A stretch of DNA of 64,000 nucleotides from Pseudoneurospora amorphoporcata (Eukaryota; Ascomycota; Sordariomycetes; Sordariales; Sordariaceae), in NCBI GenBank assembly GCA_033297205.1, contig MU859065.1:124001-188000 (forward strand), read 5' to 3'. How positions within the stretch are numbered: position 1 is the stretch's first letter; each line of letters opens with the position of its first letter. The notes under the pieces are model-generated. The model was not told the origin of the DNA. It saw only the letters and a list, made by a program, of their open reading frames with translations, and did not search any database. The translations under genes were made by a program, and so were the position numbers. Below, piece after piece: positions 1 to 11,970 of the stretch.

Positions 1-169
1 CGGCCGTGGTGGACAGAACCAGAACCAGAACAACAGCAGGCAACAAGGGAATCAACCCAAGCAGCAGCAACAACAACAACAGAAAAAGCCGGCTGCTGCT
101 TCTCTTGACCCAGCGGAAAAGGCCAAGCTGGAGGCTAGAGCTAAGCGTTTTGCTGCTGCGTCCTCTTAA
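1..169 (+). CDS. 3' end of a Q/N-rich protein, possibly Tho1/SARNP-like (partial)
   Basis: The frame is open from base 2 to a TAA at 167-169 and gives about 55 C-terminal residues; the rest lies left of the window. It starts with Gly/Gln/Asn-rich low-complexity sequence (a run of seven Gln) and ends with a charged helix, DPAEKAKLEARAKRFA, before the last few residues. An 'E-K-x-K-x-x-x-R-A-x-R-F' ending resembles the C-terminal repeat of Tho1/SARNP-type RNA-export proteins. That is a tentative resemblance from family knowledge, and no SAP domain is visible here. The codon pattern and clean stop support real coding sequence. It converges with the Gyp7 gene on the other strand. Confidence 0.5.
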   Translation, partial: GRGGQNQNQNNSRQQGNQPKQQQQQQQKKPAAASLDPAEKAKLEARAKRFAAASS

Positions 170-1414
170 GGCTTAGGTGACCATCAACTAGGAGGATATT
201 TAATAGCTTCGGAGGGCATGATAACGCGCGGTCAACCAACTTGTAACTCGATATTTTTTTTGTTCGCTCTCTTCACCTTTTTATGACCTCAAAAGGTTTG
301 GATGCTTGATTTAGGCAGATGAAGAGGGAGAGGTGGTTTGCTCCCTTATGAGACAATGTACAGTAAAGAGAGGTAAGACAGAGAGACATGGACTGAGAGT
401 GGCTTTTGGTATGGCTAAGAGTGAATAAAGCTTAACTCAATATCTTTAGCTTTCAAACATTGCTTGCTTGCTTGCTTTCCCTCACAAGAGTGTACGTTTA
501 GCGTTTTGGATGCGTGGCGGACAGGAAAAGTAAAGAGGACGAGGAAGAGACAAGGGTTGATAGAGAAGGTACAATAGTTAAGGTCTTCAAATCTACCTAG
601 TGTTTTGCTTCACGATAACCGTCAACCTTGATCTTTGAAAAAAACAATATTCGTCGCAAGTAACAGCATATAATATTCGTACATGGTTTTCCATCTTGCA
701 CCACTGACGGCATATCTATTCTTCACACAGGGGATATCTTGACATTCGAACTTTCTTTTGTTTGGCTTTCACATATGTACCTATTGGACTTATTTGAGTA
801 CCACCATGAATACCTATCATCAACCTGTACCAATTCGTGCACATCTTCTACACGTCTATTTCCAATCATGAACATCTGCACGCAATTGATTACCGGGTTT
901 CTGATTGACTTGACTGACCCTAGTACTCTACCTACCTACGTCCGATATTTATGTTTTTCCCACGGCCCCGTGTCTCCAAGGCGAGACAGACCAACAATAA
1001 CAACAACAATTCGCATCTACCAAAAGAAGTTCAGTGACGTATGGTAGCTGACCTAACCTCCCATACATGTTTCTCATATCCATTCTTTGATTTCACTGCT
1101 ACGTCCGTCGCTGCAGTCCAACACCATCATGTATCCCAGAAGAAAGTATCCAAGTCCTAGTTCTAGGCACGAGACAGACAAGATACGTTGTAATGCCGTA
1201 AAAGTTCGTGTATTCATTCCGTGTTTAAAAATACTATGATAACCCATTCATCGATAACACCCCGTCCTTCCTTGCCAATGTTCAAACCCAGTATCCCCCT
1301 CAGTATCCCAAACCACTTCCCAAAACCAATAAAAAGCAATGCCACTGTCATGTCATCCCATCGTTACACGTATATGCCTACACCACATCATCATCTTCCC
1401 CAACCTAAACAAGC
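170..1414. other. Convergent intergenic gap, 3' flanks
   Basis: This 1.2 kb lies between two genes that end toward each other. It holds presumed 3' UTRs and is AT-richer than the coding DNA. The small open frames in it show no coding bias or recognisable family. One copy of the dispersed octamer TACCTACC lies at 929-936. Nothing else was seen. Confidence 0.6.
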
Positions 1415-4321
1415 CTACGCACGCTCCCTAGTCGGATACCCCGCCCCCTCCCTAACCGGAGCCCGTATGATCTCCACCTCGCGACTCAACAACTTCCTCA
1501 ACGCAGGGGTGACGATCTTTTCCACATTCTCCTCCTTATCCTCTTCCGCTGTCGGTGCCGTAGCCTTAGTAGCCGTAGTCTTGCCCTTGTTATCCTTAGT
1601 CTTTGTTGTAGCTGCTGCGGGGGGAGACGCGGCCCTAGGCCCAGATTGAGGCCGAGCCGGCAATGGAGGACTCGGTGAGTTGTTGGAGCTGGATCCCTTC
1701 GCATCTGCCAGAGCGGCCGATGCCGATGAGGACGAAGCTGTTGATAACGTCCTCCTGGGACCGGGGAAGTGTTCCTTCCTGTCGATGGCTTCGACCAAAC
1801 GGCGGAAGCGCTGGAAGAGAGCTTCGGCGCGGATGAGGGTTGATTCTAAGTCTATCGTGGTGGATAGCTCGTTCACTATACATCGCTCGCTGTTAGCACA
1901 CAATACTTGACGGCGCATGGTGTGAAAGGGGTTTTCAGAACTTACCATACTTCAACACCTCATCAAAGTGCTTCAAATGCGTCATGATCACATCGCGATG
2001 TCTCTCCAGAATCGCCAGCGCAATGAACAAGTGGAATCCGCTGCTCAAATAATCCGTCCACAACGCCTCCCACAGGCGCAGCACATCTGCCCACTCAAAC
2101 TCACGCTTGTACCAGACCAGCAGCATGCGGAAGAAGAAGAAGAAATTTGTGCTGTCGGCCGACTCCAAGTGGGCGTACAGCTTGGGATCCATGAACCGGA
2201 CCAGGTTATCCAGTGCTAGCAGCTGTGCGCGCATGCCGGACTGGTCGCGGAGGAAGTTGCGCTCCATCCGGTCCATGAAGTGCTGGAACGCCCAGAAGGC
2301 GAGGGCATCGTCTTGCAGAACCGCGTAGATAGGGGCGAGCAGGTCGGACATGCCCTGGACGTAGCCCAGGCCCTTGTTGTACTCGTTGTAGGTTAGGAGC
2401 ATGTCCTTGAGCTGCTCCATGTGGACGTTGGTGCCGGTGGAGGCAAAGGGCGAGTCGGGGTCCGGGTGGGGAATGTCTTCGCCGGCGAAGATGGGGACGT
2501 TTCGGTCTGTTCGGTGAACATCCTTTTCTGTAAGTAAAATGTTGTGTTAGGAATCTCTGAGGTAATAATGACATTGAACGTCGCTTTCGAGTTGAAAAAG
2601 TAGAAGCCTTACCTATCCTGTTTCGCTGCTCTCTCCACCACTCGCCCTCCTCACCCTCGCCACCAAGATCAACCTGCCGCTCCCACCAGGCGCCCTTGAG
2701 CTGGATGTAAGCATCCCTCAGCGACGCCGCCTGGGCCTTACGCTCGTCCGCCGTGCTGTACCAGTCATACACCCCAAGCAAGAACAGCCATGCCTCCTTG
2801 CGCACCCCATCCTCAGGATCAAGGCCGCCATGAAAGATCCTCTCCTTAACCTCATCAGCCGTCACATTCAACCTCCCCGTCCTCTCATCAAAGAACCCCT
2901 TCCACTCGTTGAGCGCAAGCACCCTCCTCCTCTCTTCCAGGGACAAGCTATTCGCCCCATCCACCAGCTCAAACTCACCCACATCCGTATCCTCCAGCTC
3001 CATAACATCCCGTGCCGTCCAAGTCCTCCTACTCCGCTCCCTATCGCTTTGCTCCGCGATACCCATCGCCCACCTTGCCAGGTAGATCCTCGCGCTGTCG
3101 AACTCGTCCTGCAGCGTCTGCACCTCCGGGTTGCGCAGCAGCCTCCTCATCTGCGGCGGCACGCGCGGGTTATCCAACACATCGTTGGCAGCCTGCCGCG
3201 TGAAGGTAGTCACCTTGCTGAACTTCTCCATCAGGTTCCAGCCGGCTTCCTTGACCAGCTTGACGAAGGGATCCATACCAGCTTCTCCCTTCGCTCCGCC
3301 AGGACCGCCACGAGACGAAGATGACCCAGCTTGTTGGGAGGTAGTAGGCTGGCCCCCAAAAGCAACACTATCCTCCTTGCTAGGTTCAATTAGATAGATA
3401 TTCGGCTCCGCCCCGCTCCTCTCAACCTGCACGTATCTCTTCAGCCACCTTAGCACCTCATCTCCTCCCCAGAACATCTGGCCCGCTTCACCGAAGGGGT
3501 CAAAAGTATCGGCCGTCCGTTTCTTCTTCTGCAAGATCGTGCTCTGGCACTCGCTATCATGGAAGAAAAGCGCGGGAAACGAGTCGCCGGCCCGACTGTT
3601 GATGATGATGCTGCCCCACCACCATCCCACGCTCGGCGGCCGGATGAGCAGGCTGTAGACGGCGCTGACGGGGATGGCGAAGGCATAAGGCCCGACGGAG
3701 CCGCGGTGGGTGGTTACGGTCGGTGGAGGAGGGACCAGGTAAGATTGTTTGGGAGGTGAGTCGCCATCGGCGCTGAGGTCGACTTTGACGTAGAGGTTGG
3801 CTGCTTCGCCTAGTTGGGATTCGGGGACCCAGGCGAGGAGCAGGTCCGAAGATGCCGGGCTACTGGACGAGTCCCCGGAGGAGGGGCGGTCATCGCGGTG
3901 TTGGTTTCGTTGTTGGAGGAGAGCAATATAGCCGGGGATGTTATCTTTTGCTGACGGCGTCGGATGGATGTAGACCTGGGATTTTTCGGTTAGCGTTCTG
4001 TGGTGAGAGCAGATGGACGACAGGATAAATTCAAACCTTGCTCTTGGTGTATAGGAGTTTCACACCTCTCCCCGATGAGGTGTGAGTGATGGTGTTGTAA
4101 TCGCCTTCCTCGTCGTCGCTCATCGCATAGTAGCTCCCGGCTGGTGATGAAGGTCGCGGTATCAAAGCCGCTACTGGAATCGGGTGTGTTAGCGGTACTG
4201 CTGCTGTCGTCGCTGTTGCAGTGCTTCCTGTTGTTGTGGTTGTACCTGCTGATGGTGTTGATGTTGTTGAACTGTCGGTAACGGGTGGGGTTGTGCTCGA
4301 CGTCATTTTGATCCGTGTCAT
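1415..4321 (-). CDS. gyp7: Gyp7-type TBC-domain Rab GTPase-activating protein
   Basis: Exons are 4321-4037, 3975-2613, 2527-1946 and 1875-1415 (introns of 61, 85 and 70 bp). They sum to 2691 nt, or 896 residues. Known Gyp7 proteins accelerate GTP hydrolysis by Ypt7/Rab7-class GTPases in vacuolar traffic. The N-terminal third matches the fungal Gyp7 N-domain (LLYTKSKVYIHPTPSAKDN across the first splice). The TBC domain runs from about residue 471 to 790. It has the arginine-finger motif IEKDVHR formed exactly at the second junction and the glutamine-finger motif GYVQGMSD. The C-terminus continues through the third junction as LKYVNELSTTIDLEST. The tail is Ala/Lys-rich and low in complexity. 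A second Met five codons downstream (4306) could be the start. Confidence 0.93.
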
Positions 4322-5193
4322 GCTGTGGGACTACTAACAGCCGATAACAGCCATCGACTATACACTTTGTTACGGGCAAGTGAACAGCGCCCTTTTCAGT
4401 GACCGTCTTGTCGCAGGTAATGAATTGTGCCGTGTAAAAATGTAGGTGATGGTGTGGCACTCGTAGAATTAAGTTATTTGTGCAAGGCAAGAAGTGCAGG
4501 TGACGGAGGTGTTGAATGGAGGGATGTAAGGACGGGAAGTCCCTAACCGACAGAACTTTTAGTGTCACAAGCTGCTAATGATCACACGCTCAGTCTTCCG
4601 ACTCGACTTCTTTAAACTTTCATTCATCAATTGCCAACGCGCGTTGCCCCGCGCTGACCTGTTTTGCGACAAAAGTTCTGATACCTCCCTATTAGCACAG
4701 CCCACCGACTTGTACGCTATCGTATATCTACTTTGTTGTCGTAAGTCAACGAGACGTTGTCACAGGCCTCGTCATCCTATCAGATATTTACTGGCCAGTA
4801 GAACTAGTAGTCCTAGCGGCCTCCTCTTATGCAGTCCAGACAAAAACCGCCACGACAGGCGGTCGCTGAATCTAAGGTACGACCACACGGCACCTCCGCC
4901 CCTGCTCCGTTCACTAACAACCACCTCTCCTCCGCACCACCACACCATACCTATTCAATGCCTTGGACCCGGAAGATACGCGGCCTTTTGCCTTTTTGAG
5001 TGTTTTGATTGCTTTTTTGACTTATAGGAGGCCCGCAGAATATTCTTGCAGCAATACCGCTATGCTGGACCTTCTTCCGGATACATGCAGCCTGGAATGT
5101 GTATACGCGTATAAGCATTGTATGCCTCACTTACACCTGTAAGCCCAAGTACTCTCTCACAGTACGCGCTTTACGCCGGGACGGTGGGCTCTT
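4322..5193. other. Gap between gyp7 start and mkt1 stop
   Basis: The gap contains the presumed gyp7 promoter and leader and the mkt1 3' flank; both genes are on the minus strand. It is T/C-rich on the plus strand near 4720-4990. No convincing coding frame, RNA gene or repeat was seen. Confidence 0.5.
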
Positions 5194-7624
5194 CTAGTTG
5201 CCACTCGCATCCTTTAGTGTCCGCGGTGACAGATACTCGTTCGCCTTGCTCCAAGCCTTCAGATCGTTGGCCGAGATGCCCTGGCCGTCCAGCGTCTGCA
5301 AACCGGCATACACGGCTTCAAAGAATTCGCACGCAATCTCCAGGTCCTCGCTAAAGGCCATCGAGTAGGGCACGAACGCATCGGGAAAAGTCGCCAGCCT
5401 CTCGGCCTTCTCCTTCTCACTGTTCCAGTTGATCGTCTCGTCAAAGTACGTCTTGACGGCAATTCCGAGAGCGACATCGGGGTTGAAGAGGAACGGAAGC
5501 CTAAGAGTGAAGTCAGCAATCATCGTCCAAAGTTCAAGAGTAGCAGCAGGTGTTAAGAGGCAGTGCAACGTACTGGTGGCTGAGCTCCCAGCTATCATCC
5601 CTCTTCCGTTGTCCCTGGCCGTAGAGGAAAAGAGAAGCCAGAATGGCCTCCATCAAAGCGCGCTCAGCACTCCTAACCTCGCCAGCCAAGGAGTGGAACG
5701 TCAACAGATTCTTACTCAGAGGACCAGTGTATCCATTAGCTTGGTGTCGCAGCTTAAGCAGTGTCGCACAGCGGCTGATTAGCATCAGACTGGACTTGTC
5801 ATCGTCGTCACCGTGCATAGGGAGACTTAGAGGCTCCACAACCTTGAGACTGCCGTTGAGAAGTCCAAATCTGACCATTTCCATGGCAACAAGCACCGAC
5901 TCGTAAAGATAGGGAACCGTGGGGAATTTCTTCACCACTGGCTCCAGCGTGACCATGGCGCGGTCCAAAGCCTTGCCCCAGTTAGTCAAGTTGTGCTGGT
6001 CATCGATATAGCCGCGGACATGGAGGTATCTCCACAGACAGATGGACTTGATGACGCTCGCTGACTCGACATTCCTCAACTTATTCTCTTGCTTAGCGAA
6101 AGTGAGTTTGACAAAATCGGGCTTCGTCAAAGCATGCACTTCGGAAAAGATCGAACCGTGTTCGAAGCCGGGAAAATGCTGCTTGATGTCCGCTTCCTTG
6201 ATGACTCCCCACGTGGCCATCTGTACTCCGTAGTTGGTCTTGGTCCTAGCTTCATGACGATGGTCGAGCACAGTGGCGGAGTAGTTATCATCGTACCAAA
6301 CCTTTGCCTTGATGTCCTTGTAAACGATACCACGGTGCAACCGGGCCAGCACCAAGCTAAGCGCAGTCTCCTCAAGAGGAACGAGTTGGCTCGAGACGAG
6401 CTTCTTGTATTCCTCGGTAGCGGAACCGTCCAGAGTCGGCAAAACGTAGACTTGGCTGTGCGTAATCCAGCTCAAAAGGCGAGGCCCAATTAGGCCAGTG
6501 CTGAGGTAGTGGAACATCTCCCAGGGAATCTGGAGGCCTAGATACTCGTGGTTGTCGTTTGTTAGGTGATCCGCATCATGGACCTTGACTTCACCGCTCT
6601 CCGCAATATAAACAAAGTGCTTGACAGCCATCCACGCCTTGCGATACTTATCCAGCCAAGTCGGATCCTGGTTCTTGATCAGATCATGGAAGGTAGTGCT
6701 GACCATCGTGACCGACTTGTCGGCTGTCCGGAGCATGTTGATAGCATCCACGATGTTATAAGGCTGGCTCTTGACGAGGGTAGAATCGGTGAGCGGCGGG
6801 AACGGAGGAAGGAAGGGGGTGCCGGTCATAAGGAAGGCGTCAATGAAGTGTGGCTCGCTGACGTTGAGCACCTTCATGACGTTCTTCTTGGAAATGGCGG
6901 CGCAGGTGTTGCTGACCCAGTCGATTGAGCGAATGACGCAGTCCTGAATAGGGTAGAGCATCAACTCCAAGGGGCCCATGATGCCGCCGCATTGATCAGA
7001 ATCGATCATGTCCAGGTATGCGATCTGCGCAGCAGCGTTGAAGGGTGCGACCAGAAAGTGAAGTTTCCGTAGCCTCAGCTCAGCTTGAAGCATGGGATAT
7101 AGAGCCTGGATGTTGTAGAGATCTTAACACGTAAGCTATTGTCGAACCGGACAAGTCAGGCTACAGAAGACTTACTCGCACACTCGCCAAAAGCGGCCAC
7201 GGCCGCCTCGGCTTGTCCTTCGCTGTAGAGCTTCCACGCAACACCGGTTTGTTTCTGGATCTCCCGGCCCTGCTTGGTGGTGACCTTGTCCTGTCCGACC
7301 ATGGGTTGGCCATCGAAAATGAAAAAGGGGGTTGTGCGGTTCCTGAGCCAGTTGTCCAATTCGACTTGTATGCGCGCCTGGATGCCGGTGAGACCTCCGA
7401 GGGCGGTCAGGAGCGGTTCATTATAGTTTTCGGCTTGTTCGAGGAGCTGTCGGAGAAAGTATGACGCGTCGACGGCGATGGCGCATTCCTGGAGCTCGGA
7501 TACATTGTAGGAACTACACCGCGGGGGGTTAGCGACTCTGAAGGTCCAACAACGGGCACTGAGAGGAAGGGTCAACTAACACTTCCTGGCCCTTGAACCA
7601 GGGATCCTCAAAGTTGACTGGCAT
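5194..7624 (-). CDS. mkt1: Mkt1-like XPG-fold post-transcriptional regulator
   Basis: Exons are 7624-7581, 7513-7176, 7122-5574 and 5500-5194 (introns of 67, 53 and 73 bp), total 2238 nt, 745 residues. The short first exon gives MPVNFEDPWFKGQEV and joins to SYNVSELQECAIAVDASYFL, the usual start of Mkt1 proteins. The XPG-N-like part (FIFDGQPM) and XPG-I-like part (LHFLVAPFNAAAQIAYLDMIDSDQ) fill about the first 250 residues. The Mkt1 N- and C-terminal domains follow. In yeast, Mkt1 acts with Pbp1 in cytoplasmic mRNA regulation; whether the nuclease fold is active cannot be judged here. The last junction restores SHQLPFLFNPDVALG. The donor of intron 1 (GTTAGT) is slightly unusual, and a GTGTTA donor two bases upstream is a weaker alternative. 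Confidence 0.9.
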
Positions 7625-9709
7625 GATATTGTTAGTATTGGAAGAGACGAAGCAGGCGGCAGGGCGAGCGACTAGTGGGCTGTAAGGTGGGTAGGAGGTG
7701 ATGGCAAGGGCGGCGAGCGGTGTCTAGCTGGGTCAGGCGGTCCCGGTTCGTGCGGCCTCGAGGTAAAAGAGCGAGAAATGGCTTGGTGGAAATCGGATAG
7801 TTTGGATGAATGTAGCCCAAGTTCTGCCGTGTCCTGAATAATTGCCAGCAAAATAGTCAAGTGGCAGCACGAAGTGAAGTAATCGCCCGGGTGCGAGGAA
7901 CCTCGAGGGACAGATGTCTGGCGAGGCTTTGGATTCGGCACCGCAATTGGCTAGCTGTTTGCGACAGCGGGGGAGGTGGAACCCAGCATCTACAGGCGAG
8001 GAAGCATCGACCTTGTAGGGACAAGCACGGTAGAGGCAGAGGTAGGTACCCGCCCGTCGCATTTGTTGTCGTCGAACACATAGTTGCTTCCACTCCTGAC
8101 TGAACTCTATCTCCTTCTACAGGCTGCACCGTCCCCCGCCTCAAGGTAGGTACGTAGTAGGTAGAGGTAGGAAAGGGCAAGCCATGGGAGAAAAGACTGA
8201 AGTCTGGTGTGTGGTGAAAATGTTGGAGGACTTACCTGGCATATTGAAAATGTTCCTGTCGGACGCCAATGAGGGGTTCCACAATTGGTGAGGTTCAGGG
8301 ACGGACCTGAAGGTGCAATGGTACGCAGCTGTAGCTGTGAGGCTACCTCTAGCTTTATGGCCGGTGCACGACGGTTTTGGGTGGAGCTTATCCCCGGGCA
8401 GCTCGTAGTTGGAGCTTGCAACAAGCAAGTAAAAAGTCGAAGGGCCAAGTTGGGCTAGAATGGGGGAATCGGGGAGTGGAAGACTCCCGCCGCGTGGAAA
8501 ACAAGTGGAAATGCAGCAGATCACCAAAAAGGTACGACGGATACTGTCAAAGTTGTGGTGGTGGGGGAAACTGAAGGTGAGGTGTGTGGAGGTCAGGTCA
8601 TGGGTACTTGGCAGCTAGCAGTCAGGGTTGGGGTTGCAGCAGACGACGAAAAGAACAGTCTCGATGGCGCGCGCGTGGATCTTGGAGGGGGGCCGTGCCT
8701 TCGGGTTCGGTTCGTCCCATGCTCGGGAGTCAGGGCAGGATCCCGTCTCACCAGTTTAGAGCTACCTAGCGCAACCGACGATGATGATGAATAGGATGGG
8801 ACGAAAAAAGGCACACAGTAGGGGCGAACGAAACTCAGGCCCATCGGCCGCGACCACATGCCAGACTTCTCACAGAATTGCAAGAAGCTCGGATCGTCTG
8901 GACTACCTCTACAGTAAGCAACCTCCCTCCCCTCGCCGAGACCGGTTGAGGAAAGCTGCAAGTGAGAATGACGAGAGAACCAACTTACCAAGAGCTTCCG
9001 CGATTGTTTTTATTAGGCGAACCAACGGGGAATCCATAAGCCACCCTCATGCGAGGCTGAAGAACTTTTTGACCTTTGTTACATGTCGACAGCGGCACAG
9101 GCAGATCTCCTCGCAAAACATGGGGTTGAAGAACTGTTAGCCGAGCTCGCCTTCTATGTGCTACAGGCTTGAAGTTTATAGCACAAGGAAGGCGCTATGG
9201 GTGAAATTTACAGCGGGATTCGATGTCTATTTTAACATGCAGTGGTGTGTCTTGGCAACAATCACTAAGGTAACAGTTTGTGGTATCTTTTCGGCGTGCT
9301 TTCCATTTGCATGCTCTACCGGTAGTTCGAGGACCCTGCAGGTAGTGGCTCCGCGACTGCTGGCCAGTCGGCCGTTCCTGTCACAATGCCGGAGTCACCC
9401 GTCACTCGAGTTTGTTGCGCTGGGCGGCGGCCATTGCAGTGGTAACAGAGAAGTCGAAGTTCTGACTGGCAACAAGTCGCTTTCTTCACCAGTTCCATCA
9501 TCTGGTGACGCCGCCACAGCCATGACCGAGCGGGTAGGTCCGCCGATTCGATCTTCGACCCGTGCCGTGACGGTCGAGAGCTACGAAGGGAGCCGCAACA
9601 GCACCGGCCCGGGAGTCACTCTTCCGGTATTTCGGCTGCCTTGAAAACCAGCGACTTAACTGATAGTGCGCTAACAGCATGCAGGCAGCCTTGGGCAAAA
9701 TCTCGCTCA
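7625..9709. other. Intergenic DNA upstream of mkt1
   Basis: This is the presumed mkt1 promoter and leader. The many short open frames on both strands look random and have no family match. GGTAGGTA octamers occur at 8041-8048 and 8145-8152. No RNA gene or long repeat was recognised up to the mobile element that starts at 9710. Confidence 0.5.
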
Positions 9710-10091
9710 GGGCGTGTTCGGCAAACCAGTATTGGCTTCAGTAAACCGTCCTGGCAGTTGAGAAGTACAAAGGTTGAGGAAAGTGGTCAAAGCGCATTTA
9801 CTGGAATGCGTTTCCAGACCTCTTGAGGTCTGGAAATGTTTGTCAGTAAATTTGACCCGCCGAGACTTTTTTGGACCAACCACGAAGCGTGCATCGAGAA
9901 TAGTGGAGTAACCTTTTTGCCAAGCCGTTTACTGAGCCAACGAGAGCTTGGAAATCGCGAGAAATTGTTAGAGGATACACCAGAGGGAGTACTTTCGGCA
10001 GAATTTAACCCAGGTACCGCACACGAACCACGTCCGCCTAGATTTACGGATTTCCATTTACTGACGGTTTACTAGTGAAACGAACACGCCC
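9710..10091. mobile_element. 382 bp PIF/Harbinger-like miniature inverted-repeat element
   Basis: The ends are perfect 11 bp terminal inverted repeats: GGGCGTGTTCG at 9710-9720 and CGAACACGCCC at 10081-10091. They are flanked by the direct repeat TCA at 9707-9709 and 10092-10094. A second, subterminal 11 bp inverted pair lies inside: AGTAAACCGTC at 9740-9750 and GACGGTTTACT at 10063-10073. The motif CAGTAAA/TTTACTG occurs five times (9739, 9797, 9844, 9928, 10057). GGGCGTGTT ends and a 3 bp target duplication recall PIF/Harbinger (Tourist-type) elements; the usual target is TWA, so TCA is a variant. No transposase is encoded, so it would be non-autonomous. Confidence 0.75.
9796..9851. repeat. 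Interrupted palindrome inside the miniature element
   Basis: ATTTACTG (9796-9803) pairs with CAGTAAAT (9844-9851). TTTCCAGACCTC (9811-9822) pairs with GAGGTCTGGAAA (9825-9836). The two stems are separated by a symmetric 7/7 nt internal loop and capped by only 2 nt. It can form a strong hairpin on either strand. Confidence 0.85.
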
Positions 10092-11955
10092 TCAATCCCT
10101 ACGTACGGTGCAATAAACTCATCCACCAAACGGACGATGATGGCATAATGACATTCGTCTACCAATCAGATGACCATCGCATAGCACTAATTTCAACGGG
10201 GTAGCATCTGCCTCGTTGGATAGTTCCAGCTCGCGACCTTTTAGGTTCTGGGTTTTTAGCTTACCACTGGATGGCAACTTGTAATTATCACAGGCGCAAT
10301 GGAAGCCTCACCCTGGTCTCAGGCTTTTGTTCTGGTGCGAACTAGTGAAAGCTCGTCACGCTTAGATTGTGCCAAAGAGGGCCAAAAGGGGGAAGAATAA
10401 GGTGAGGTGGGGAGGGCCGCCACTCCCGCCTTGAAAATTGAGCGACACGGGAAGAATCTGGAGGAACAAGATATGGAAGCTGAATGTCTCAAGGACAAGA
10501 CAGGAGATGGGCGCAGCAAAGAAGAAAGATGATCGCATCTCATCTTGCCAGAAAAAGGCAAGCAGGGGCAGGGTGGAATTGTCCGCTCGGGATCAGCGTT
10601 TGCTCTCTTCGACTCGCTTCCAGGTCTTATGGATTTCCCGACAGGCATTCCAATTAAACATTTTGACGGCGGGACAATGCGCAAACTTCAAGTCGTGTGT
10701 TCCAAACCCCCAATACACGTACGAGATTCCTACGCGACTGTAGCGGCCAATAATGGAGACGACAAGTGGTGATAGGGTCACAGTCTCGACAGTTTTCTCG
10801 AATAAACACTTGCCAAGCTGTAGCCCCATCCATTTTCCTTACCAGTATATACCCCGTACCATGCATCCCACTTACAGATCCACGACATCCAATCCACAGT
10901 GACCGCACCGACAGGAACCTGAACCGCGAGAAGAAACAAACTGTACGGGCCGACCAAACAAGGAACCAAACGGTCGGGTAACCACGTTTTCACCTGTCAC
11001 GGTTGTGCTTGGACACGAAACCGCCAAAACATACTTAAAAGCTGAAAGCTGCCGTGCTTGCATAGGCCCATAATTATATTGCAGACCTCAATGCTCATTC
11101 AACCCCCAAAAAAGGACCCTTGGTACATGGACATCACATATGGCTGACGCACACTGTCACCCCTTGCACCGCTTTTGCATGGCGTCGCTTGCTAGAGCCA
11201 TCTCGACTTGTCGGTCCAGCCTATTGTCTTGTCAAACAGCCTGTTGTTGCCAGGAGCCTTTTTGCCAAGCTCTACCAAGGTGCACCAGAGGCTCCGAGAC
11301 CCGGCCATTCAAAAGGAGGCAAAAAAGATCCATCATCCATCCACGATCCATGGTGCTAAGCAGCATCCACCTAGTACAACACTATCCAATCCGTACAATC
11401 CACCCGCTGACCGCCGTCAAAGGGACAAGTCAACGAGGCCACCAACCTGCGACAAAAGGCCAACGAAGACGCGCACTAATCAACCTTCGCCGTCGCAAGT
11501 ATAACCCATTATCCAGTAGGAACAGGCAATTGTTTACTGGAATTGCGGTTAGCGCCACCCGTACAACTGAACCCGGTCCAGGGATTTGGAGTGCAGCTGT
11601 TTTTTTTTTGCTCGTCAAACGAATCCGCTTGCCCCGTTTTATCGTCGATGCCGATTCCGAATTGAGACTCTTCGCCCCCGTCGGTCGCTGCCCCCGTCAA
11701 CTGCCACCGACCCTCGTCGCTTTTTGAACACCAACCTCCCGCTTCACGTCCTCCTGACCCCGTCTCTCCTCCCACGTCAGCCAAACAGCAAAAGAAGAGC
11801 ACAGAGATCATACATATCGCCTACCCACGCTTCTGATCCCCCCCGATCCACTTCGCCGTCTCCCCCCGACGTCAAATTCTGCAAATACAATACCTAGCCT
11901 TCGCCCGCCTCGACTCCAACCGGGAGAGCGGCCGCGGCGTCTATAGGCGCTGCAG
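10092..11955. other. Intergenic DNA and leader upstream of the TeaR-like gene
   Basis: Most of this stretch shows no feature. From about 11360 it becomes C/T-rich and A-poor on the plus strand. That is typical of the promoter and transcribed leader of a Sordariales gene, and fits a gene starting at 11967. No convincing separate coding frame was seen. Confidence 0.5.
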
Positions 11956-11970
11956 ATGATATTAGCATGA
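11956..11970 (+). promoter_or_regulatory. Four-codon uORF overlapping the teaR start codon
   Basis: ATG ATA TTA GCA TGA ends in a stop (11968-11970) that overlaps the main ATG at 11967-11969 and abuts a second in-frame ATG at 11970-11972. The stop/start overlap would favour reinitiation, or leaky scanning, at the main start. This is inference; no expression data were available. Confidence 0.5.

Noticed and set aside
739..1649. Plus-strand open frames of 102 and 142 codons
   Set aside because: They lie in the 3' gap or opposite the last exon of gyp7, have Ser/Pro/His-random composition and no start or family support.
7632..9140. Many overlapping open frames on both strands upstream of mkt1
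   Set aside because: No consistent frame, codon bias or splice structure; frames on both strands are equally long, as expected for GC-balanced non-coding DNA.
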